From: Agromyces fucosus
Lineage (GTDB): Bacteria; Actinomycetota; Actinomycetes; Actinomycetales; Microbacteriaceae
Assembly: GCF_004134865.1 (NCBI RefSeq)
Contig: NZ_SDPO01000001.1
Coordinates: 124,001 to 188,000, forward strand
DNA length: 64,000 nt
Direction: 5' to 3'
Below the pieces are notes generated by a model. The model made no database searches. It saw nothing but the letters and a program-made list of their open reading frames with translations, and was not told where the DNA came from. Numbering within the stretch: the stretch's first letter is position 1; every line of letters starts with the position of its first letter. Position numbers and translations under genes: made by a program. Of this stretch, positions 58,017-64,000 are shown piece by piece.

Positions 58017-59735
58017 CTAGCGGCGGCCCCGGCGGCCGAGCACTCCGGCGAACAGGGCGTGCAGGAGAGGCAGGGCCGAGGCGATCATCAGCGTCGTCCC
58101 GAGCACGGGGTTCGGCCCGACGAGCACTGCGCCGCCGATCAGCAGCGCGGCGAACAGCACGGCCGACACGACCCGGCGGGCGACGCCCTCGAGCCGGTCG
58201 AGTCGCCGCTCGAGACGCGACGTGTCGAACGAGAGGCGGCCCTGATCAGCCTTCGTGATGAGGGCATCGACGCGTTGCGGCATCCGCCAGATCAGCCCCG
58301 CGCTCTTCATCGCCTCGGCAGCGAGATCTCTCGCGAGGTCGCCCCGCTCCTCGTCGAGGAGTCGGCCGGCGTAGGGCTCGACGGCATCCCACACGTTGAA
58401 CTCGGGGTCGAGCCCGCTGCACATGCCCGATGTGAGGGCCATCGAGCGGATCAACAGCAGCAGTCGCTCGGGCAGCTGGAATGGAAGCGAACGCATGACA
58501 TCGCCGAACTCCGTGCCGAACTCGCGGAACTCCTGCGGATCGACGTCCTTCAGCTGGGCGAAGCCCATGCCGCCGAAGCGTTCGAAGAGCTCGGCGAGCG
58601 CACGCTCGAGCTCGCCGGTCGCGGCCGTCGGCATGAGCACGCCGATCTCGCGCGCGGCCTCGATCATCGCCTTGCCATCACGAGCGGCCACGGCGATGAC
58701 GAGTGCCCGGAGGCCCGAGCGCAGCTCGGTCGGCACCTCGGCCATCATGCCGAAGTCGACGAAGGTGAGCCGCCAGAGGGGGCCGGCCCGGTCGCCTGGC
58801 TCTTCGCCGCCGCGACCGGTCGCGGGCGGCAGCGGCGTGACGAAGATGTTGCCGGGGTGCGGATCGGCGTGCACGAAGCCATGGGTGAAGACCTGGTCGA
58901 ACATGATCTCGGCGAAGACCCGGGCGACGTCGGCGGGCGCGATGCCGGCGGCCCTCAGGGCGTCGGTGTCGTTGATCTTGATCGCCGTGACGTCCTCGAG
59001 GGTCAGCACCCGACGTGTCGTGCGCTCCCACACCACGGCAGGGGCGTACACACGGGGGTCGTCGGCGAACGACTCCGCGAAGCGCTCTGCGCTCGCGGCC
59101 TCGTGCAGGTAGTCGATCTCCTCGAGGCTCGTCTGTGCGAACTCCTCGACGAGGGCCGGGGTATCCACTCGGTCGGACACGATGCGTACCCGTCGCAGCC
59201 AGCCGGCGACCCGGCGGAGCGCGGCGAGGTCGACGGCGACGATCTCATCGATGCCGGGGCGCTGCACCTTGACGACGACGTCCCGCAGTCCGGTCTCATC
59301 GGCGTCGCCGTCGAGGAGCCGGGCCCGGTGCACCTGCCCGAGTGACGCCGCCGCCACGGGGACCTCGTCGAACCGGTCGAAGACCTGTCCGAGGCGTGCC
59401 CCGAGTTCGGCCTCCGCGAGTTCTCGGATCGCCGGGAACGGCACGGGCGGCACTTCGTCCTGCAGTCCCTCGAGCTCCGAGGTGATCTCGGGCGGCAGCA
59501 CGTCGAGGCGCGAGGAGAGGAACTGCCCGACCTTGATCATGAGGCCGCCGAGCTCGACGGCGAGCGTGCGGAAGTCTTCGGCGAGGCGCCGGATCCGTCG
59601 CTCGCGCGTGCGCTCGGCGATGCCGGCGAGGCCCAGTTTCGGCAGTGCGAGTTCGAACCACCAGAGCTGGACGAGCCGCCGGGCGGCGAACGTCAGGATG
59701 CGGCGCGAGCGCGCACGGCGTGCACCGTCGCTCAT
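58017..59735 (-). CDS. ABC1/UbiB family atypical protein kinase
   Basis: This 572-residue member of the ABC1/ADCK/UbiB family has the family Lys-x-Gly-Gln motif (LMIKVGQFLSSRLDVLP), the Ala-rich nucleotide loop AAASLGQVH, VVVKVQRPG with the ATP-binding Lys, HADPHPGN and VDFG. Two hydrophobic segments at the extreme C-terminus anchor it to the membrane, as in UbiB. The family supports quinone or isoprenoid-lipid metabolism; here menaquinone is the likely quinone. ATG at 59735 was chosen because the frame upstream is promoter/PadR shadow. It lies 50 bp after the PadR regulator gene. Confidence 0.87.
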   Translation of the reverse strand: MSDGARRARSRRILTFAARRLVQLWWFELALPKLGLAGIAERTRERRIRRLAEDFRTLAVELGGLMIKVGQFLSSRLDVLPPEITSELEGLQDEVPPVPFPAIRELAEAELGARLGQVFDRFDEVPVAAASLGQVHRARLLDGDADETGLRDVVVKVQRPGIDEIVAVDLAALRRVAGWLRRVRIVSDRVDTPALVEEFAQTSLEEIDYLHEAASAERFAESFADDPRVYAPAVVWERTTRRVLTLEDVTAIKINDTDALRAAGIAPADVARVFAEIMFDQVFTHGFVHADPHPGNIFVTPLPPATGRGGEEPGDRAGPLWRLTFVDFGMMAEVPTELRSGLRALVIAVAARDGKAMIEAAREIGVLMPTAATGELERALAELFERFGGMGFAQLKDVDPQEFREFGTEFGDVMRSLPFQLPERLLLLIRSMALTSGMCSGLDPEFNVWDAVEPYAGRLLDEERGDLARDLAAEAMKSAGLIWRMPQRVDALITKADQGRLSFDTSRLERRLDRLEGVARRVVSAVLFAALLIGGAVLVGPNPVLGTTLMIASALPLLHALFAGVLGRRGRR

Positions 59736-59785
59736 CGCACCGTGCTCTCGTCGGTTCCTCGACGGGGAGGCAGCAGCGGCACGTG

Positions 59786-60370
59786 TCAGCTCTCGGCGAG
59801 GATCGAGTACAGCGCGCGACGGGCGTCGTCGAGCACGCTGACGGCCTGCTTCACCTGCTCGGGCGTTCCGCTGCGGCCGAGCTGGGCCGTGGCGGCGGCG
59901 AGATCGACGGCCGCCTTCGAGAGCGCACGATGCTGTTCGCTGCCGTGCGGTGACGACGACTCCCACGGGGCGGCACGGTCGGCGGTGCCCTCCACCTCTG
60001 CGCGGCCGAGGTCGGTGAGCGAGTAGGTCTTCCGGCCGCGGAGTTCTTCGGCGACGATGAGCTCTTCATCGGCGAGCAGTTGCAGCGTGGGGTAGACCGA
60101 TCCGGCACTCGGCTTCCAAGAGCCGCCGCTGCGCTCCTCGATCTCCTGGATGATCTGGTAGCCGTGCATCGGCTGCTCGGCGAGCAGGGCCAGGACGGCC
60201 GCGCGCACATCGCCCCGCGCCATCCGCTTCGCTCCCGGCCGAGGGTCGAACGTGGAGCGCAACTGCTCCATCGCCTCCCAGATCGCGGCGCCGGGGCTGC
60301 CTGCGCCGAAGCCGCGCTCACCACCGAAACCTGCTCCACCGAATCCGCCTGTCGGGCGCTGACCGTTCAT
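59786..60370 (-). CDS. PadR family transcriptional regulator
   Basis: This 194-residue repressor has a Gly/Phe-rich N-terminus (GGFGGAGFGGERGFGAG), then the PadR winged helix with RGDVRAAVLALLAEQPMHGYQI, SGGSWKPSAGSVYPTLQLL and the wing RKTYSLTDLGR, and a C-terminal helix for dimerisation. Start ATG at 60370 follows GAGGT; an upstream in-frame start is less likely. A perfect palindrome CGATATATCG lies 37 bp upstream. It may control itself and the following ABC1 kinase gene. Confidence 0.88.
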   Translation of the reverse strand: MNGQRPTGGFGGAGFGGERGFGAGSPGAAIWEAMEQLRSTFDPRPGAKRMARGDVRAAVLALLAEQPMHGYQIIQEIEERSGGSWKPSAGSVYPTLQLLADEELIVAEELRGRKTYSLTDLGRAEVEGTADRAAPWESSSPHGSEQHRALSKAAVDLAAATAQLGRSGTPEQVKQAVSVLDDARRALYSILAES

Positions 60371-60406
60371 GATGACCTCCCGGCGTTCGAATTGAACGAT
60401 ACTCAA

Positions 60407-60416
60407 CGATATATCG
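60407..60416. promoter_or_regulatory. CGATATATCG palindrome upstream of padR-type gene
   Basis: This perfect 10-bp palindrome sits 37 bp before the PadR ATG and overlaps the stop region of the upstream kinase gene (which ends at 60417). PadR regulators commonly bind AT-rich dyads at their own promoters, and such AT content is striking here. Confidence 0.5.
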
Positions 60417-60986
60417 CTACGACTCCGGATGGAAGGGGTAGGTGTCGGCCAGCCAGGCTTCGGCCTCGCGCGGATGCCGCAGCCGCACGACTTCGAGGTG
60501 CGGGCGACGCAGGGCGGCCTCCGCGACGAGTTCGCCTCTCGAGGAGTGCGTGCTCCATGCCCAGCGGATGATGTGCTCGGGGTCGCTGAAGATCGTGGTC
60601 AACGGCGGCTCGACGTTGCCGTTCCAGAGCTCCTCGCGCCGCACGCGGCGGCGCACCGTACGGGCGACCACCTGCCGCATCACGCGAGACCGCGAGTAGT
60701 CGAGGAAGATCATCAGCTGGGCGCGGTCGGCGAGCAGTTCACGCGCGGAGTCGTACTGCCACTCGGTCACCCAGCCGGGCTCCGAAGTGAATGCGTCGAC
60801 GTCGGCGACGAAGCTCGGCCGCGGCGTCCAGTCCTCGCCATGGAACAGCGCGTCGATCTCGGTGTACGGCACGCCGGCCGCCGCTGCGATCCGCCGCGCG
60901 AGCGTCGACTTGCCCGCGCCGCTCGCGCCGGCGACGAGGATGCGCCGGGGTGCGTGGTCGCGTGGGGCATCGGCGGCGTGAGGCAT
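60417..60986 (-). CDS. P-loop kinase (adenylate kinase/topology-modulation-like)
   Basis: This 189-residue cytoplasmic P-loop protein has Walker A VAGASGAGKST at about residues 18-28, then RRIAAAAGVPYTEIDALFHG, a pattern shared with the DNA topology modulation protein FlaR and related adenylate-kinase-fold enzymes. LMIFLDYSRSRVMRQVVART resembles the Walker B/LID region. The phosphate acceptor is unknown. Its start codon lies in the sequence CGGATGCC. It is divergent from the FrnE-like gene. Confidence 0.8.
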   Translation of the reverse strand: MPHAADAPRDHAPRRILVAGASGAGKSTLARRIAAAAGVPYTEIDALFHGEDWTPRPSFVADVDAFTSEPGWVTEWQYDSARELLADRAQLMIFLDYSRSRVMRQVVARTVRRRVRREELWNGNVEPPLTTIFSDPEHIIRWAWSTHSSRGELVAEAALRRPHLEVVRLRHPREAEAWLADTYPFHPES

Positions 60987-61061
60987 CCGTTCACCCTAAA
61001 CCGGGCCGGAACCACGCTCCAGTCGGGAATACCGCGGGCGAATCATCCGTTCGCATACTTC

Positions 61062-61727
61062 GTGAGTGAACCCATCAAGATCGACATCTGGTCCGACATC
61101 GCGTGCCCGTGGTGCTACATCGGCAAGCGCCACCTCGAGAGCGGCATCGCCTCGCTGGGTGACGACGCCCCCGATGTCGACATCACGTACCACTCCTTCG
61201 AGCTCGCGCCCGACACCCCGGTGGACTTCGAGGGGTCGGAGATCGACTTCCTCGCCAAGCACAAGGGCATGCCCGCCGAGCGCGTGCAGCAGATGCTCGA
61301 GCACGTCACGGGCGTCGCGGCGACCGCCGGTCTCGACTACGACTTCGACGCGCTGCAGCACACCAAGACGCTGAAGGCGCACGAGCTGCTGCACTTCGCC
61401 AAGGAGCAGGGCTTGCAGCTCGAACTCACCGAACGGCTGCTGCGCGCGTACTTCACCGAAGGCCGCCATGTCGGCCGCATCGACGAGCTCGTCGAACTCG
61501 GCGCCGAGGTCGGCCTCGACGCCGACGCGGCACGCGAGGCGCTCGACTCGGGCCGCTATGCCGCCGCCGTGCAGGCCGACATCGCCCAGGCCCAGGCCTA
61601 CGGCATCAACGGCGTGCCCTTCTTCGTCATCGAGGGCAAGTACGGCATCTCCGGCGCGCAGCCCGCCGAGGTCTTCGCCCAGGCGCTCACGCAGGTCGCC
61701 GGCGAGCGCGAGGGCGCCGTCGCGTGA
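61062..61727 (+). CDS. DsbA family oxidoreductase (FrnE-like)
   Basis: This 221-residue cytoplasmic thioredoxin-fold protein has a DsbA-type helical insertion. The redox motif CPWC is at Cys15-Cys18 (SDIACPWCYIGKRHLE), and the cis-Pro loop is NGVPFFVIEGKYGISGAQP. FrnE relatives act as protein disulfide isomerases in oxidative stress (Deinococcus) or in polyketide synthesis. No signal peptide is present. GTG start; its stop overlaps the GTG of a 43-residue ORF. Confidence 0.88.
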   Translation: MSEPIKIDIWSDIACPWCYIGKRHLESGIASLGDDAPDVDITYHSFELAPDTPVDFEGSEIDFLAKHKGMPAERVQQMLEHVTGVAATAGLDYDFDALQHTKTLKAHELLHFAKEQGLQLELTERLLRAYFTEGRHVGRIDELVELGAEVGLDADAAREALDSGRYAAAVQADIAQAQAYGINGVPFFVIEGKYGISGAQPAEVFAQALTQVAGEREGAVA

Positions 61728-61855
61728 ACGACGTCGACACTGCGAAAGCGGATGCCGCGGCGCCCGCGCCCTTCGCGATGATCGCGGGCGATCCGTCGGC
61801 CATGGTCTGCGAGGGCGACGTCTGCTACATCCCCGGCACCGCAGCAGGGGAATAG
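61724..61855 (+). CDS. 43-residue small protein coupled to the FrnE-like gene
   Basis: This GTG ORF shares a GTGA overlap with the stop of the FrnE-like gene and ends at TAG 61853. The peptide is acidic and Ala-rich, and contains GDPSAMVCEGDVCYIPG, with two Cys four residues apart (29 and 34) in its C-terminal third. The overlap, the acidic composition and the Cys pair suggest a real, translationally coupled product, perhaps a redox partner or substrate of the DsbA-like protein. It is too short for most gene finders; no family is known to me with certainty. Confidence 0.6.
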   Translation: MNDVDTAKADAAAPAPFAMIAGDPSAMVCEGDVCYIPGTAAGE

Positions 61856-61868
61856 GCGCTCAGGCGCC
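61855..61868. terminator. Small hairpin after the FrnE-like operon
   Basis: GGCGC-TCAG-GCGCC is a perfect 5-bp stem with a four-base loop at the stop codon of the 43-residue ORF, 15 bp before the convergent ybaK-type stop. It is a weak terminator candidate without T-tract. Confidence 0.35.
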
Positions 61869-61883
61869 GTATCGAGACCTCGT

Positions 61884-62360
61884 CTACTCGGGGTCGGAGA
61901 TGTCGGCCACGGTCGCGTCGAACGCGTCGATGAGCCGGTCGGCGTCGACGAAGAGGCTGCGGCCGTGCTCGCCGGCGCCCATCGAGACCCGCCGCCCCTC
62001 GATCGAGGCGTCGGCGACGACGGGCCACGCCGTGGTCGAGCCGAGCGGGGTGATCGTGCCGCGCTCGTAGCCGGTCGCGGCGAGCGCGAGCGAGGCGTCG
62101 GGCAGCTGCAGCTTGTTCACGCCGACGACGGCGCGCAGCTTCGGCCACGAGATCTTGCGGCCGCCGGGCACGAGGGCGAAGACGAAGGTGCCGTCGCTGC
62201 GCTTGACGACGAGTGACTTGACGATGTCGGCGGGCGTGATGCCCATGAGCTTCGCCGCCTCCTCGAGGCTGTTCGCGGCCGGGCGCTCGATGATCTCGAC
62301 CTCGAGGCCGCGCGCCGCGGCATCCGCTCGCACCCGATCCACGCCCGTGAGCTCCGACAT
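61884..62360 (-). CDS. YbaK/EbsC-type aminoacyl-tRNA deacylase
   Basis: This 158-residue trans-editing enzyme hydrolyses mischarged tRNA, usually Cys- or Ala-tRNA-Pro. The YbaK fold is shown by EEAAKLMGITPADIVKSLVVK, FVFALVPGGRKISWPKLRAVVG and GYERGTITPLGSTTAWPVVAD. Lys in the IVKSLVVK segment corresponds to the catalytic/recognition Lys of YbaK. It is convergent with the FrnE-like operon. Confidence 0.88.
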   Translation of the reverse strand: MSELTGVDRVRADAAARGLEVEIIERPAANSLEEAAKLMGITPADIVKSLVVKRSDGTFVFALVPGGRKISWPKLRAVVGVNKLQLPDASLALAATGYERGTITPLGSTTAWPVVADASIEGRRVSMGAGEHGRSLFVDADRLIDAFDATVADISDPE

Positions 62361-62452
62361 GTCGTCCTCCCCAGCCTCGTTCCTCCGAGAATCCTAGGCG
62401 CGCACGGCCGAAGCGGGCGAGCGCGCCCCGATCTCTGGGAGAATCGACGGTG

Positions 62453-63610
62453 ATGTCCTCAACCACCACGCTTCCCACGGGCCCGCTCACGATCGGCGGG
62501 CTCGCCCTCGACGTGCCCGTCGTGCTCGCCCCCATGGCCGGCATCACGAACACGGCCTTCCGTCGCCTCTGCCGCGAGTTCGGCGCCGGTCTCTACGTCA
62601 GCGAGATGATCACCTCCCGCGCCCTCGTCGAGCGCACGCCCGAGTCGATGCGCCTCATCACGCACCACGAGTCCGAGACGCCGCGTTCGATCCAGCTCTA
62701 CGGCGTCGACCCGAAGACCGTCTCAGAGGCGGTCACCATGCTCGTGGCCGAAGACCGGGCAGATCACATCGACCTGAACTTCGGATGTCCCGTGCCGAAG
62801 GTCACCCGCAAGGGCGGCGGTGCCGCATTGCCGTGGAAGAGCGGGCTCTTCCGCGACATCGTCGAGGGAGCCGTGCGGGCTGCCGGCGACAAGCCGCTCA
62901 CCATCAAGATGCGCAAGGGCATCGACGCCGACCACCTCACGTACCTCGAGGCCGGTCGCATCGCCGAGGGCGCGGGCGTGGCGGCGGTCGCGCTGCACGC
63001 GCGCACGGCGTCCGAGTTCTACTCCGGCGAGGCCGACTGGTCGGCCATCGCGAAGCTCAAAGAGACGGTGACGAGTGTTCCGGTGCTCGGCAACGGCGAC
63101 ATCTGGTCGGCCGAAGACGCGCTGCGCATGGTCGCCGAGACCGGGTGCGACGGCGTCGTCGTCGGGCGCGGATGCCTCGGCCGCCCCTGGCTCTTCGGCG
63201 ACCTCGCCGCGGCCTTCCGCGGGGAGTCGCAGAGCTTCCACCCGTCGCTCGGGCAGGTCGCGCAGACCTTCCGTCGCCACGCCGAACTCCTCACCGAGTT
63301 CTTCGACAGCGAAGAGCGCGGGTGCCGCGACATCCGCAAGCACGTCGCCTGGTACTTCAAGGGCTATCCCGTCGGCGGCGACCTCCGCGCCCGCCTCGCG
63401 ACGGTGGAGTCGCTCGCCCAGCTCGACGAGCTGCTCGGCACGCTCGACTGGTCGATGCCCTACCCCGGTGAAGGCGCCGAAGGCCCTCGCGGCCGCGCGG
63501 GCACGCCGAAGAAGCCGGCGCTGCCCGAGGGATGGCTCGACTCGCAGGAGCTCGCGGGTCACGACCGCGTGACGCTCGTCGACGCCGAACTCGACACGAG
63601 CGGCGGCTGA
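62453..63610 (+). CDS. dusB: tRNA-dihydrouridine synthase (DusB-type)
   Basis: This flavin enzyme reduces uridine to dihydrouridine in the tRNA D-loop with NADPH. The 385-residue protein has [21 protein letters not shown] (FMN-binding), the catalytic Cys in [19 protein letters not shown], and the FMN-phosphate region [21 protein letters not shown] at 62453 was used; an adjacent GTG at 62450 is equally possible. GAGAAT at 62439 is a -10-like box. It is two bases before dgt. Confidence 0.93.
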   Translation: MSSTTTLPTGPLTIGGLALDVPVVLAPMAGITNTAFRRLCREFGAGLYVSEMITSRALVERTPESMRLITHHESETPRSIQLYGVDPKTVSEAVTMLVAEDRADHIDLNFGCPVPKVTRKGGGAALPWKSGLFRDIVEGAVRAAGDKPLTIKMRKGIDADHLTYLEAGRIAEGAGVAAVALHARTASEFYSGEADWSAIAKLKETVTSVPVLGNGDIWSAEDALRMVAETGCDGVVVGRGCLGRPWLFGDLAAAFRGESQSFHPSLGQVAQTFRRHAELLTEFFDSEERGCRDIRKHVAWYFKGYPVGGDLRARLATVESLAQLDELLGTLDWSMPYPGEGAEGPRGRAGTPKKPALPEGWLDSQELAGHDRVTLVDAELDTSGG

Positions 63611-63612
63611 GC

Positions 63613-64000
63613 ATGCGCGAACCACTCTTCGGCGGCTACGAGGCCACCGACACCGAGCGCTGGCTTCCCGAAGAGCACTCCTCGCGGCGCAGCGACTTCG
63701 CGCGCGACCGCGCGAGACTGCTGCATTCGAGCGCGCTCCGGCGTCTTGCGGCGAAGACCCAGGTGCTGAGCCCCACGGCGGGCCTCGACTTCGCCCGCAA
63801 CCGCCTCACGCACTCGCTCGAGGTCGCGCAGGTCGGCCGCGAGCTCGCCTCGAGCCTCGGCCTCGATCCCGACGTCGTCGACACCGCGTGCCTCGCGCAC
63901 GACCTCGGGCACCCGCCCTTCGGGCACAACGGCGAGAAGGCGCTGAACACCTGGGCGGCCGACATCGGCGGGTTCGAGGGCAACGCACAGACGCTGCGCC
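63613..64000 (+). CDS. dgt: Deoxyguanosinetriphosphate triphosphohydrolase-like protein (3' end outside window)
   Basis: This is the N-terminal 129 residues of an HD-domain dNTP triphosphohydrolase that cleaves dNTP to deoxynucleoside and triphosphate. The start [40 protein letters not shown], and the HD metal site [11 protein letters not shown]...[17 protein letters not shown] are all present. It begins two bases after dusB; dusB-dgt-dnaG is a common actinobacterial order, so dnaG is expected beyond the window edge. Confidence 0.92.
   Translation, partial: MREPLFGGYEATDTERWLPEEHSSRRSDFARDRARLLHSSALRRLAAKTQVLSPTAGLDFARNRLTHSLEVAQVGRELASSLGLDPDVVDTACLAHDLGHPPFGHNGEKALNTWAADIGGFEGNAQTLR

Overview
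The window is 64 kb of ordinary, gene-dense, very GC-rich chromosome from an actinobacterium, most likely a member of the Microbacteriaceae (Agromyces/Microbacterium-like). That placement is inferred from base composition, frequent GTG starts, overlapping GTGA/ATGA junctions, near-leaderless promoters with TANNNT -10 boxes 5-7 nt before the start codon, and the gene orders hrcA-dnaJ-rsmE-HIT-phoH-ybeY-CBS-era, leuA-TRIC-recO-uppS, dusB-dgt and cydABDC. I see no prophage, insertion sequence, CRISPR array, rRNA or tRNA gene.

Layout. 1-3.8 kb: the end of a TetR regulator and a four-gene OpuC/ProU-type osmolyte ABC transporter. 3.8-12 kb: DedA protein, then an M56 peptidase/BlaI-type repressor pair facing the cydABDC operon (cytochrome bd oxidase and its thiol exporter), with two near-identical palindromes in the shared promoter. 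12-18.3 kb: pabB, leuS and the trkHA potassium uptake pair, which has a long structured leader. 18.7-23.3 kb: an Lrp regulator facing a LysE-type exporter, then a loose run of small orphan membrane proteins, a DUF1349 protein and a ChrB-N-like protein. 23.5-28.1 kb: comEA-comEC-holA and convergent rpsT. 28.2-31 kb: a NarL-type two-component system with an alpha/beta hydrolase. 31-37.4 kb: lepA, fosX, an S66 peptidase, a DUF1990 protein, hemW and two DUF4870 membrane proteins.

37.5-44.7 kb is the conserved heat-shock/RNA-maturation block under a perfect CIRCE element. 44.8-48.9 kb carries a second NarL-type two-component system followed by a MacB-like ABC exporter. 49-53.3 kb holds leuA behind a short leader peptide with four consecutive Leu codons, then a TRIC-family channel, recO and uppS. 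53.3-58 kb encodes a SWIM zinc-finger protein coupled to a 1,091-residue DUF6493-type protein of unknown role. 58-64 kb has an ABC1/UbiB kinase, a PadR regulator, a P-loop kinase, a FrnE-like DsbA protein with an overlapping 43-residue ORF, a YbaK deacylase, dusB and the start of dgt.

The most informative non-genic signals are the BlaI-type double operator in front of cydA, the leuA attenuator whose Leu codons are complementary to the leuA ribosome-binding site, the folded trkH leader (possible c-di-AMP riboswitch), and the word GGATGCC/GGCATCC, which recurs in genes, start sites and terminator stems and seems to override codon preference. Functions are inferred from sequence recognition by eye; no database search was run.
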